A model generated the notes under the pieces. The model was given only the letters and a program-made list of their open reading frames with translations, did not search any database and was not told the origin of the DNA. The translations under genes were made by a program, and so were the position numbers. From an uncultured bacterium (GTDB taxonomy: Bacteria > Cyanobacteriota > Vampirovibrionia > Gastranaerophilales > Gastranaerophilaceae), in NCBI GenBank assembly GCA_949296355.1, contig CASFPS010000016.1, positions 1-56,039 on the forward strand: a DNA stretch of 56,039 bases, given 5' to 3'. Of the stretch, positions 16,012 to 24,373 are shown in pieces. Each line of letters opens with the position of its first letter. Position 1 is the first letter of the stretch.

Positions 16012-16255
16012 GAGATTCTTCAAGCTAACGCCCTCAGAATGACGACAAACTAGGAGGTTTAGACTCAGAGCCAGGTGTATTTACCCCTCTGAATGACGGC
16101 ACTTTCGGAAGAAAGCCTGCAAGCATGCCGTCCTTCTGAACCCGATATCAATTAAAGGGTGAAAAATCCCTTAAACTAAAACCCCTCACCCGAATTTCTA
16201 AGTTCGCTAAACGCTCACTAAGAAATTCTTCCCTCTCCCGCAAGGGGCGAGGAGA
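16012..16255. repeat. dispersed intergenic repeats
   Basis: A 'gagattcttc...cagaatgac' element (16012-16045; related to 30250-30295) and a copy of the CACCCGAATTTCTAAG...TAAGAAATTCTTCCC repeat (16182-16255). No credible gene in this 450-bp gap. Confidence 0.6.
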
Positions 16256-16347
16256 TGAAAAAGACAATAACTTTATTTTATAAACACACATCATAAAGGA
16301 TGGAATGCACCAGACTTTACATGATATTTAATAATTAAATAAGAAGT

Positions 16348-16370
16348 GGCGGCGATTGAAAATCGCCGCC
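16348..16370. terminator. hairpin terminator after the autotransporter gene
   Basis: GGCGGCGATT/AATCGCCGCC, a near-perfect 10-bp stem. The T-run (ATTTTTT) lies on the plus-strand side, so termination of the minus-strand gene is less sure than of any plus-strand read-through. Confidence 0.6.
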
Positions 16371-16389
16371 ATTTTTTAACTATTATATC

Positions 16390-19300
16390 TTACTTACCTA
16401 ACAGGAAATTAAATCCGAGCTGGAAGCCGACACCGGTTCTGCCTACGTTTCTAAGAACAGCCTGCAGATATCCGGAGAATCTTTCGCCCCATCTCTTGTT
16501 GAAACCGAGACCGTACTGAATGTAGCCTCTTTCCATTTCAACCTGCGGAAGTCCAACATTGCCTGCGCGACCGCCTACAGCACCGTTTACATTATACATA
16601 TATTGTAAAGTACCGTAGATGCTGAAAGTTTCTTTTTCCCAGATTAAGTTAACACCCGGAGCTATGTTAACACCGTTCAACATTCCTGCCATCATACCCA
16701 TCTGACCATAATCAGAATGCCAGTTTTGCTGACCAAAGAAGTTGTATGCAGCCATTAAGTTCGGTTGTAATACCCAGTCTCTGTGGAATCTCCAGTTGTA
16801 AGCAAGTTTGGTTGCTGCACCTGCAAAGTAGTTGAAGGCATTATCAACATGTCCTGCAACATCCATGCTGTTTTCATAGACACCTCCGTATACCAAACCG
16901 CCTAATATAAAGTTATTTTTATACCATGTTCCTAAGAAACCTGCCTGACCGCCGTTCTGGTAAGCACCAATTCCAGGGTAAGCCTGGTGTGCGCCGTTAT
17001 AGCCTACATAAGCCGTTGGCATGAATTTCCAGCCGTTTTTGAGTTCTTTAAGCCCGAAATCAGCACCGATTAATGCGCCGTAAGCATTGTTTCCGACTCT
17101 TCCCAAGCCGCTTACATTCATATTCAGATTTTCAAATGTTCCGTACATTTTGTACCAGAGACCGCCGTCTTTACGGGAATATTGATACGGTGCAAAGAGA
17201 GGATTTGATGATGCGTATCTGTTTGCCATCATTCCTGAATATGCAATTCCGCCGTCTTCATCTTTGAAGCTTGGTAGAACCATTGAGTGAGTGAATAACA
17301 TATCATCAATTGCTAACTGGTTCATCCATTGTGCAACAGTAGCAACCTGACCTCTGAATACTTGCGGGTTAAAGTCTACAAGGTCAAGAGTGTAGTGTAA
17401 TCCGGTGCCGCTGCCTTTCTGGTTAAGCTGATAATAACCGATAGGAGTGAATTCGGTTTTTCTGGTAATTTCAATATTACCTTGAAGCGGATTTCCGTTT
17501 TCGTCAACAAATATATGATCCAATGTAATATGTCTGTCAATCGGCGCATCCCAACCGAAGATATCACCGTTTAAGCTCCAGTTATCAATTCTTGCGGTTC
17601 CATTGCCTGTCATTCTTGAAACTACAAACTGGTCATTGCTTGTGTAATGATTTCCGCGTGCGTGAATATCCATATTGAAATTAGTCTGGGTATCAATTGC
17701 AAGTTCCTCCGTTATTGAATGTTGAACTCTCTGACCGTTTGCAACATCAACCAGTGATGCGTGCATTATTCCGTCCTGATCAACAACACCTTTACCATTG
17801 ATACTGTTTAATGAGAATGTACCGTTTTTAACGATGAATGCTGAATTTTCATCAATGGTCATATCTCCGCCGGTGACAGAACCGTTTGTAAGTGTAAATG
17901 TTGAACCGTTTTCACCATCATCACCGGTATAAATATTTATTTTACCATTCTGAATAAAACTATTTTTACCGAGTGTTACCTGAGCATCATTATAAACATT
18001 CAACACACCGCCGGTTTGTTCCAAAGAAGCTGTTTGAGAATCATTAATCAATCCGTTAGCATTGATTGTACCCTGTTCATTTATAATCTTACCATCCCAT
18101 TTATCTGCGTTATCAAGATTTAATGTAGCAGCAGCAAGTGTAAGCTGTGAGTTTTGCTGAATATCAAGCGCTACAGCATCGGATATAGAGCTGCTGCCGT
18201 TAATAGTCAGCTTAGAGCCGCCCAGAAGATTTAAGTTACCGGAATCAGCTTTAATCTTAAAGTTTGGATCAGTTGTATTTCCGTAGTTTAATGTACCTTG
18301 ATCCTTTAATGTTATTACAGAATTAGCATCAAGCTGGTCGTTATTATCAATACCTACACGACCTTCACCGGTTATATTAATATTTCCTTCTGTTTCTATT
18401 CTAACCGCATTTTCAATATAGCTTCCGGTACTGATATTTAAATCGCCGGTACCGACATCTAATGTTCCGCTGTTAGCCTGCAGAGTTCCGTTTTGTGAAA
18501 GCCCGCTTATATCGAGTTTAGAATCTGTTTCTGTTGAACCTGCCGTTCCGAGAACAATTGTACCTGACCAGTCATCTTCGCTATTTAAGACAACACTGCC
18601 GCCGTTATTGATATTTAATGTAGAAGTATTCTCGATTTTTGTTGTGACATCTCCGGCTATTGAACTGCCGTTTCCGACAGTAAATTTACCTGTTGTTTGA
18701 CCGTCGGCACTTCCGATATTCAAAATCCCGCCGGTAATAGTTAGACTTCCGCCCGACGGAATACCTGTTTGAGTTTCCCAGTTAAGCGTACCATCTGATA
18801 CAGTGGAAGTTCCGCCGAAGAAAGTTCCCGTAACTGTTGTCTCTGCACCTGCAACTGACTGGGTAAAACTTCCCGTAAATTGCGAATTATTTCCGGCAAA
18901 AGTTGTGCTGCCTTCATTTATAATTTTACCGCTGCCGTCAATATTTCCTGTTACATTGTTATTTCCGCCGTATGTCCAGTCTCCGTCAATTGTTGTAGTG
19001 CTTGCAAATAAATTTGTATTGTTGTCTGTTGAAGCGGTTGTGACAGAACCTGCGTTATAAATACTGTTTGAGGCGTCGCCGCTTGCTGCGGAGAAAGTTA
19101 CATCCTGCAAGGAAGCAGTTGCATTTTGGGCATTATATAAAGCTCCGCCTTTTGCAGCCTTGTTCCCGCTGAATGTCGCCCCATTTACGTTAACGGTCGC
19201 TGTATTATAAATAGCTCCGCCGCTGTTTGTTGCAGAGTTTCCTGTAAAGCTGGAACCTGAACCTATTGTAATTGTTGTAGTATCAGCGCTTCCAGTACTG

Positions 19301-20067
19301 TTTATTGCCCCTCCGTTATTTGTTGCAGAGTTACCAGAAAATGAAGCAGTGTTTCCTATTTTAAGACTTGTATTTTCTATACTGATAGCACCGCCGTCGC
19401 CATTTTCAGCTTTATTATTCTCAAAATTAGCATTAGTACCGATTGTAACAAGACTCTTTGCGGGATCTGCTATATTAGAATTATTAATAGATAATCCTCC
19501 GCCTGATTTTGCAGAATTCTCTTCTACGTTTATATAATTTCCAATCTTAGTCTCACTATTTTGAATAAATACAGCTCCGCCAAAAGTTGTACCGTTTGCA
19601 GGTGTAGAGTTTTTGTAGAAATTAACATGATCACCAATAGTAAGCGTTGCATCTCCTACGTAAATAGCACCGCCAGAGTCACCGCCTGAAGGGTTAGCAC
19701 TGCTGTTTTCGACAAAAGAAGTGTAATCTCCAACGTATACAGATGTTCCGCCACTGTCATAACTGTTAATAGCTCCGCCACCGCCCCATGGGGAGCTGAT
19801 TGTATTTCCCTGAAAAGTTGTATGATTACTTTCAATACCGTCTCTTATAACAAGAGATCCCTTATTAAAAATACATCCGCTGGTAGCCCCCTTGTTGTTA
19901 GAGAATGTAAGACCATTCTGGATATACATTGTGTCGGATATTTCATTTGTTATAGCTTGAGATATTGCGCCGGATATACCCTCTGTTACATTTACATCTG
20001 CTGATTTCGCAGGCAAAAATGCCATACACCCGACCATTAGTGCAGTAATAAGCTTCTTCTTTTCCAT
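16390..20067 (-). CDS. autotransporter with Pmp-like GGAI repeats (type V secretion)
   Basis: The 1225-residue protein has a signal peptide (MEKKKLITALMVGCMAFLPAKSA). A repeat-rich passenger follows: to about residue 330 it is built on FSGNSATNNGGAINS, GGAIYNTATVNVNGATFSGNKA and relatives, the GGAI/FxxN style of Chlamydia Pmp proteins, and then on beta-helix motifs rich in Gly, Asn and Thr to about 900. A C-terminal beta-barrel (about 945-1225) includes WYKMYGTFENLNM and ends GFQLGFNFLLGK. The passenger probably folds as a beta-helix displayed outside the cell, perhaps for adhesion. AAAAGGAAATTT precedes the ATG. No cleavage or enzymatic motif is seen. Confidence 0.87.
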   Translation of the reverse strand: MEKKKLITALMVGCMAFLPAKSADVNVTEGISGAISQAITNEISDTMYIQNGLTFSNNKGATSGCIFNKGSLVIRDGIESNHTTFQGNTISSPWGGGGAINSYDSGGTSVYVGDYTSFVENSSANPSGGDSGGAIYVGDATLTIGDHVNFYKNSTPANGTTFGGAVFIQNSETKIGNYINVEENSAKSGGGLSINNSNIADPAKSLVTIGTNANFENNKAENGDGGAISIENTSLKIGNTASFSGNSATNNGGAINSTGSADTTTITIGSGSSFTGNSATNSGGAIYNTATVNVNGATFSGNKAAKGGALYNAQNATASLQDVTFSAASGDASNSIYNAGSVTTASTDNNTNLFASTTTIDGDWTYGGNNNVTGNIDGSGKIINEGSTTFAGNNSQFTGSFTQSVAGAETTVTGTFFGGTSTVSDGTLNWETQTGIPSGGSLTITGGILNIGSADGQTTGKFTVGNGSSIAGDVTTKIENTSTLNINNGGSVVLNSEDDWSGTIVLGTAGSTETDSKLDISGLSQNGTLQANSGTLDVGTGDLNISTGSYIENAVRIETEGNINITGEGRVGIDNNDQLDANSVITLKDQGTLNYGNTTDPNFKIKADSGNLNLLGGSKLTINGSSSISDAVALDIQQNSQLTLAAATLNLDNADKWDGKIINEQGTINANGLINDSQTASLEQTGGVLNVYNDAQVTLGKNSFIQNGKINIYTGDDGENGSTFTLTNGSVTGGDMTIDENSAFIVKNGTFSLNSINGKGVVDQDGIMHASLVDVANGQRVQHSITEELAIDTQTNFNMDIHARGNHYTSNDQFVVSRMTGNGTARIDNWSLNGDIFGWDAPIDRHITLDHIFVDENGNPLQGNIEITRKTEFTPIGYYQLNQKGSGTGLHYTLDLVDFNPQVFRGQVATVAQWMNQLAIDDMLFTHSMVLPSFKDEDGGIAYSGMMANRYASSNPLFAPYQYSRKDGGLWYKMYGTFENLNMNVSGLGRVGNNAYGALIGADFGLKELKNGWKFMPTAYVGYNGAHQAYPGIGAYQNGGQAGFLGTWYKNNFILGGLVYGGVYENSMDVAGHVDNAFNYFAGAATKLAYNWRFHRDWVLQPNLMAAYNFFGQQNWHSDYGQMGMMAGMLNGVNIAPGVNLIWEKETFSIYGTLQYMYNVNGAVGGRAGNVGLPQVEMERGYIQYGLGFNKRWGERFSGYLQAVLRNVGRTGVGFQLGFNFLLGK

Positions 20068-20103
20068 AAATTTCCTTTTCCCTTAATTCATCCCTTCAAA
20101 GAA

Positions 20104-20163
20104 GGGAGTACCCAATCATATAATATATTGTTAAGTGTACTCCCATCAGTTATTATGTGTCAA
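20104..20163 (-). promoter_or_regulatory. promoter of the autotransporter gene with an overlapping inverted repeat
   Basis: On the minus strand TTGACA (20158-20163) and TACACT (20134-20139) are 18 bases apart. Inverted arms GGGAGTAC (20104-20111) and GTACTCCC (20137-20144) overlap the -10 and the transcript start. They could be an operator or a leader hairpin. Confidence 0.45.
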
Positions 20164-20182
20164 GATATTAATAATATAATAA

Positions 20183-20755
20183 TTAAAATTTCTCAATAAA
20201 CAGTTCAAAATACCCCTGCGGGTGTTTACAAACAGGACAAACACATGGAGCTTCTTTTCCTATCTGGGTATGACCGCATTTTCTGCAAACCCACTGGGTA
20301 ACTTCTGGCTTCTTAAACAGAGCTTCATCTTTCAAAATCCCTGCAAGTGACTCAAATCTATGTGCATGTCTTTTTTCTATCTCCACAATATTGGAAAACA
20401 ATAAAGAAATCTCGTCAAAACCTTCATCCTTTGCAATTAAAGCCGCATCTTTGTACAAAGATTCCCACTCCTCACGCTCGCCTTCCGCTGCAGCAAGAAG
20501 GTTGTCAAATGTTTTTCCGAAAAAGAACGGATAAGAGCCAGAAACACCAAGATGTTTAGCATTCGGAATATATTTATAAAACAATTTTGCATGCTCCTCT
20601 TCATTCCCTGCTGTCTCAAGAAAAACCGCGCTTATTTTTTCATACCCTTCCTGTTTCGCAACTTTTGAATAAAACGTGTATCTGTTCCTTGCCTGTGATT
20701 CGCCCGCAAATGCATTCACCAGACATTGTAATGTTCTTGATTTATCTAAGTTCAT
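20183..20755 (-). CDS. rbr: rubrerythrin
   Basis: The 190-residue protein has an N-terminal ferritin-like four-helix domain with the di-iron ligands (NAFAGESQARNRYTFY, NEEEHAKLFY, IVEIEKRHAHRF) and a C-terminal rubredoxin-like knuckle (VCRKCGHTQIG, CVCPVCKHPQGYF). It reduces hydrogen peroxide to water in anaerobes. Length and order are canonical. The start has AAGGGAGGG upstream. It stands alone, upstream of the autotransporter but with its own promoter region. Confidence 0.95.
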   Translation of the reverse strand: MNLDKSRTLQCLVNAFAGESQARNRYTFYSKVAKQEGYEKISAVFLETAGNEEEHAKLFYKYIPNAKHLGVSGSYPFFFGKTFDNLLAAAEGEREEWESLYKDAALIAKDEGFDEISLLFSNIVEIEKRHAHRFESLAGILKDEALFKKPEVTQWVCRKCGHTQIGKEAPCVCPVCKHPQGYFELFIEKF

Positions 20756-20867
20756 AAAATTCCCTCCCTTATTTATTAAATAAATACTATAGAGGTTGAT
20801 GCCTTAATATTGCCCGATCCGGCATATCATGGGGTAGTTATCAAGTTCTCAAGTGATAAAAAGGGGC

Positions 20868-20995
20868 GAATGTATCTTATTAGTGACTAGTGAGTAGTGA
20901 ATCGTGAATAGATGTTTATACAGAAAATAGGTTGGGCTTCATCCCGACAAAAACTTAACCAGACAAAACTTTTGTGGAGCAAGCTCCACACTACT
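20868..20995 (+). repeat. left arm of a long inverted repeat pair
   Basis: About 128 bp matching 24105-24225 in inverse orientation at roughly 85-90 % by eye. It contains two hairpins, GTTGGG...CCCGAC and TGTGGAGC-AA-GCTCCACA. Confidence 0.8.
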
Positions 20996-21139
20996 TGCGG
21001 AGCAAAAAATTCATCCGTCTACAACTAAAGTTACAGGCAATTCACTCAAGAATTCTTTTTACCGGTGTCTTAAGTAACCGATTTTACCGGAGTTTTACGC
21101 CTCTTCTACACCATTTGTATGATTCTCAAACTAAAGTTG

Positions 21140-21166
21140 TAAAGTTCTGAAATTTCATGCCGATAA
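21140..21166 (+). promoter_or_regulatory. sigma-28 (FliA) promoter of flagellin
   Basis: TAAAGTTC (21140-21147), 11 bases, GCCGATAA (21159-21166): it matches the enteric sigma-28 consensus TAAAGTTT-N11-GCCGATAA at 15 of 16 positions. It lies 39 bases before the flagellin ATG. Confidence 0.85.
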
Positions 21167-21205
21167 CCAGAGAAGAAAGGCAAAGAAAATTGAAAGGAAT
21201 TTATT

Positions 21206-22324
21206 ATGGCGACATCAACAATCACAATTAACACAAACTTGGCGTCATTAACCTGCCAATCATACCTTAGAGGTGCAACAGCAGGTATGAATACAGCAAT
21301 GGAGAGATTATCAACCGGCTTCCGTATCAACTCCGCAGCTGATGACGCAGCAGGATACGCTGTATCCGCAGGAATGGAAGCTAAAATTAACGGTTATGAC
21401 ATCATTGAAACCAACGCTCAAATGGGGTTAGATATGTTAACCACAATGGAAGGCGTTCTCGGTATCATTAATGATTATTTACAAAGAATCAGAGACTTGA
21501 CCATGCAGGCAGCAAACGGTACTTACGGCTCTGCTTCTTTAGACGCTATCAACCTTGAAGTTCAGCAAAGAATGGATGAAATCGGTCGTCTTTGTGAAAT
21601 CACAGACTTTAACGATACCTATCTTTTAGACGGTTCAAGACAGGATGATATCAACCTGCAGGTAGGTTTGTATTCAGACAAAAGATGCGTTATCAAGATG
21701 GATCAATTCCTCTTTGACAGCGCAAAAGCAACTGTTATTTTCGGATTTAAAGCTAATAATGATAATATAACAGAACAAAGACCGGGCTATATTGATTTAA
21801 CCTATTCAGCTGATGAAAATCAATATGAATACAGAGCAAGAGTTCTTGATGAAAACGGAAAACCGGTACTCGACGGTAACGGAGATTATACATACCTTCC
21901 GGGTTCTTACCAGTCTGCATTAACCGCTGCTATGGCAGAAAACGGAACAGTTGTAGAAGGTGTAATTGAAGTATCAAAGCCAGGTACAGGCGGAGCAAAG
22001 ACAGTTTCAATTACAAATATGTGTAATGCAATCTACAGAAACGACAGTTCTGCACGTGAATTCATCACATTCATTGACGAGGCTATCGATAACGTATCTT
22101 TAAGATCTACAAAAATCGGTGCTTATATGAACAGATTGAATGCTGCAATTGATTCAACCGATGTTCAAAGAGAAAACTTGATTGAGGCTAACTCTACAAT
22201 CAAAGACGCTGACGTTGCAACAGAATCTTCAAATTATATCAAATACCAGATTCTGCAGCAGTCTACAGCAACACTGTTAGCAACAGCTAACCAGATGCCG
22301 TCTATTGCTTTGAACTTAATCTAA
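21206..22324 (+). CDS. fliC: flagellin
   Basis: The 372-residue protein has the conserved flagellin ends. The N-terminal D0/D1 domain covers about 1-145 (SLTCQSYLRGATAGMNTAMERLSTGFRINSAADDAAGYAVS, then LTTMEGVLGIINDYLQRIRDLTMQAANG). The C-terminal D1/D0 domain covers about 280-372 (STKIGAYMNRLNAAI, ANSTIKDADVATESSNYIK, and the end ATANQMPSIALNLI). The variable middle is short. AAAGGAA precedes the ATG, and a near-perfect sigma-28 promoter lies upstream. Flagellins are exported unfolded through the flagellar type III apparatus, so the cell should encode that apparatus elsewhere; no other classical flagellar gene is in this window. Confidence 0.95.
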   Translation: MATSTITINTNLASLTCQSYLRGATAGMNTAMERLSTGFRINSAADDAAGYAVSAGMEAKINGYDIIETNAQMGLDMLTTMEGVLGIINDYLQRIRDLTMQAANGTYGSASLDAINLEVQQRMDEIGRLCEITDFNDTYLLDGSRQDDINLQVGLYSDKRCVIKMDQFLFDSAKATVIFGFKANNDNITEQRPGYIDLTYSADENQYEYRARVLDENGKPVLDGNGDYTYLPGSYQSALTAAMAENGTVVEGVIEVSKPGTGGAKTVSITNMCNAIYRNDSSAREFITFIDEAIDNVSLRSTKIGAYMNRLNAAIDSTDVQRENLIEANSTIKDADVATESSNYIKYQILQQSTATLLATANQMPSIALNLI

Positions 22325-22378
22325 TAAAGTCGTAAAAAAGAAAAAATAATAATAGAGATAATAAGGTCCTTTCAATGA

Positions 22379-22403
22379 CCCTCAAAGTTCTGCGCTTTGA
22401 GGG
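22379..22403. terminator. terminator after flagellin
   Basis: A 9-bp stem CCCTCAAAG/CTTTGAGGG with a 7-base loop, followed by TTTGCCTTTT; it is also placed to end the minus-strand glutaredoxin gene. Confidence 0.8.
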
Positions 22404-22418
22404 TTTGCCTTTTGAAGA

Positions 22419-22649
22419 TTATATTATGGTTTTTAGATATTCAATGATATCATTCGACTCATACATTTGAATGTTTCTGTCTGTATCTACAAGAAACGGA
22501 ACCTGACGCTTTCCGCCCATCTGAATCAAAGCGTCTTCTGAAGCCTTGTCTGTAATATCAACTTTATGATACTTTATATCTTTATCATCCATAAATGACA
22601 TAACTTTCCTGCAATACGGACAACTTTCTAAAACGAACAAATCTAACAT
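22419..22649 (-). CDS. glutaredoxin-like thiol-disulfide protein
   Basis: The 76-residue protein has the redox motif CPYC (residues 9-12), QVPFLVDTD with the cis-Pro, and a C-terminal SNDIIEYL helix. This is a NrdH/glutaredoxin-size thioredoxin fold. It may reduce ribonucleotide reductase or protein disulfides. GGAGGGAA lies upstream of the ATG. It is a single gene between flagellin and panD, divergent from panD. Confidence 0.88.
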   Translation of the reverse strand: MLDLFVLESCPYCRKVMSFMDDKDIKYHKVDITDKASEDALIQMGGKRQVPFLVDTDRNIQMYESNDIIEYLKTII

Positions 22650-22763
22650 ATTCCCTCCTTTTTCTATATTTTAGAATAACAAAATTAAAAATCATTACCC
22701 GATAATTTACATTAACATGGATTTCTGTTTTTCCGTGTGATAATATAGGTAAGCGAGGTAGAT

Positions 22764-23117
22764 ATGTTAAGACAGTTTTTAAATTCAAAAATACACAGAG
22801 CCACGGTTACGGACGCTAATCTTAACTACGTCGGCTCGATAACTATTGATGAAGAATTTTTGGAAGCGGCAAATATCCTTGAATGGGAAAAAGTCGAAAT
22901 ATTAAATATAAATAACGGAGAAAGATTTCAAACTTATGCAATAAAAGGGAAAAGAGGCTCAAAGTGCTTCTGCCTTAACGGTGCTGCCGCAAGAAAAGCT
23001 CAGCCCGGAGATAAAATTATTATTGTAACTTACGCAGAACTTACGCCGGAAGAAATCAAAACACACAAACCGACAATCGTTCAGGTGGGAGAAGGTAACT
23101 CAATTGTCAGGCAATAG
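22764..23117 (+). CDS. panD: aspartate 1-decarboxylase (PanD)
   Basis: The 117-residue pyruvoyl enzyme converts L-aspartate to beta-alanine for pantothenate and coenzyme A. It shows [24 protein letters not shown] with the self-cleavage site Gly24-Ser25, Tyr/Lys active-site residues, the [17 protein letters not shown] block and the usual C-terminal tail. GCGAGG before the ATG fits a ribosome site. No panB or panC is nearby. A small frame overlaps its end (23104). Confidence 0.95.
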   Translation: MLRQFLNSKIHRATVTDANLNYVGSITIDEEFLEAANILEWEKVEILNINNGERFQTYAIKGKRGSKCFCLNGAAARKAQPGDKIIIVTYAELTPEEIKTHKPTIVQVGEGNSIVRQ

Positions 23118-23253
23118 TAATTTAACTCCCAAAAGAAAAAAGAAGAAAAAGAAATTTGTTATTGATATTAACAAAATGGGAGTTAATATTGACAAAAACG
23201 AGTATTATGAAATCAAATTATCCAATTCTGCTTTTCCGGAACGCGGATTATGA
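23104..23253 (+). CDS. possible small basic protein overlapping panD
   Basis: A 49-codon frame from TTG (23104), eight bases after GAAGG, overlaps the last 14 bases of panD. It encodes a Lys-rich N-terminus ([17 protein letters not shown]) and then [20 protein letters not shown]. The stop lies one base before the stop of the convergent 23255 gene. The compact packing and the clean run between two genes argue for a real gene, but the TTG start and small size keep it uncertain. Function unknown. Confidence 0.4.
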   Translation: MSGNSNLTPKRKKKKKKFVIDINKMGVNIDKNEYYEIKLSNSAFPERGL

Positions 23254-23254
23254 T

Positions 23255-23938
23255 TTAATCTAATAATTGCACTCCGCAATTTGAACCGGTTCCGAAGTTT
23301 TGAATCCGGGAGCCTCCGCCGAACGGACGTGAATACGTTGAAGCGGATTGGGTTCCGTAAGTTGACGGGTAAGGATTTTGATTAAAGAATGAGTCTGCAA
23401 AAAACGGATCATTGTCAAAAGATGGTGAAATTCCAGTAGGCTGACCTCCGAAAAAGTTTCCGATTGTTCTGAAAAGTGAATTTTTAGTTCTTGTCGGCTG
23501 AGGACGTGAAAGAATTGCCGAGCGGACATTATCGTATCTCTGATTAATATCTCCGCTCTGTATTGCCCCGAATGCTTGCATTTCAAGTCTCTCTAATCTC
23601 TCTAAGTCACTTTCATTTTTGTAATTTTTATTAAGGGTATAACTTTCTAACGCCCCTATATCGGAAAACGAAGTTGTAAAGCCGGGGCTGTAGTACCTGT
23701 TATAACGATTATAGTAAGGAGAATTGTAGTAAGGTCTGTTATACCTGTTAATCACACGGCGCGGCGGTCTGCGGTAACTTTTTTGATATCTTTTATTTCT
23801 AAAACTTTTTCTATGATTAAATCCCCGGTTAAAACTGCTGTAAGCCGGACGCCTTGTACTGATTATTGCAGCTTCTGACGGCAGATAAAGCGGGGTTAAA
23901 AATGCAAAAATTATGAATGTAATAAAAAAACGACACAT
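23255..23938 (-). CDS. secreted Tyr/Asn/Arg-rich hypothetical protein
   Basis: The 227-residue protein starts with a signal peptide (MCRFFITFIIFAFLTPLYL, cleavage near PSEAA). It continues with a low-complexity Arg/Tyr/Asn/Pro-rich stretch, about residues 40-90 (RPPRRVINRYNRPYYNSPYY and NRYNRYYSPG). A helical segment with SDLERLERLEMQAFGAIQSGDINQRYDNVR follows at about 110-145, and a Ser/Gly/Phe-rich tail ends with CGVQLLD. Probably periplasmic or surface-exposed; function unknown. The motif LERLE-x2-xFG occurs in some cyanobacterial and melainabacterial secreted proteins, by my recollection only. Confidence 0.7.
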   Translation of the reverse strand: MCRFFITFIIFAFLTPLYLPSEAAIISTRRPAYSSFNRGFNHRKSFRNKRYQKSYRRPPRRVINRYNRPYYNSPYYNRYNRYYSPGFTTSFSDIGALESYTLNKNYKNESDLERLERLEMQAFGAIQSGDINQRYDNVRSAILSRPQPTRTKNSLFRTIGNFFGGQPTGISPSFDNDPFFADSFFNQNPYPSTYGTQSASTYSRPFGGGSRIQNFGTGSNCGVQLLD

Positions 23939-24104
23939 GATTGAATCCTCCGGAGATTATATTAATAGAGGGTGTGAAAAATATAAATTCTCCTGCCGGA
24001 CAACTTATAACAACAACCGGATATTAAACTTGCAGGTTAGCAGGTTTTTGTAATCTTTGATAAGCGAAACATTTTTGTTGCGGTAAATTAAAATTTACCA
24101 CAGT

Positions 24105-24225
24105 AGTAGTGTGGAGCTTGCTCCACAAAAGTTTTGTCTGGTTAAGTTTTTGTCAGATTGAAGTCTGACCTATTTTCTATATAAACATCTATTCACTACT
24201 CACTACTCACTAATAAGATACATTC
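24105..24225 (-). repeat. right arm of the long inverted repeat pair
   Basis: The inverse copy of 20868-20995. The corresponding hairpin here is GTCAGA...TCTGAC, paired differently from the left arm's GTTGGG...CCCGAC. Confidence 0.8.
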
Positions 24226-24373
24226 CCCCCTCTTCACACTTGAGTACAAGATCACTTGCTAACTGCCCAAAAATCCATTTACCCCCTTGCAAAAAAGTTA
24301 AAATTCTATTAAGATATATGTATTAATATTAAGAATTTCAAATTTTTGTAAAAACAAGTTAAAAGGTGGACAA

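Noticed and set aside
18803-19060. Plus-strand open frames inside the autotransporter gene
   Set aside because: Shadows of the repetitive Thr/Gly/Asn-rich passenger on the other strand.
21070-21139. First TAAAGTT (21132) as the flagellin -35
   Set aside because: Its distance to GCCGATAA is eight bases too long; the TAAAGTTC at 21140 gives the exact 11-base spacer.
20868-24225. Composite transposon bounded by insertion sequences
   Set aside because: The arms are about 125 bp, carry no transposase, and no target duplication is evident; a dispersed repeat pair is the simpler reading.
24290-24373. HLR1 autoregulatory site upstream of rpaB
   Set aside because: Only a single TGTAA half-site (TTTTTGTAAAAAC) is present; no second half at the right spacing.
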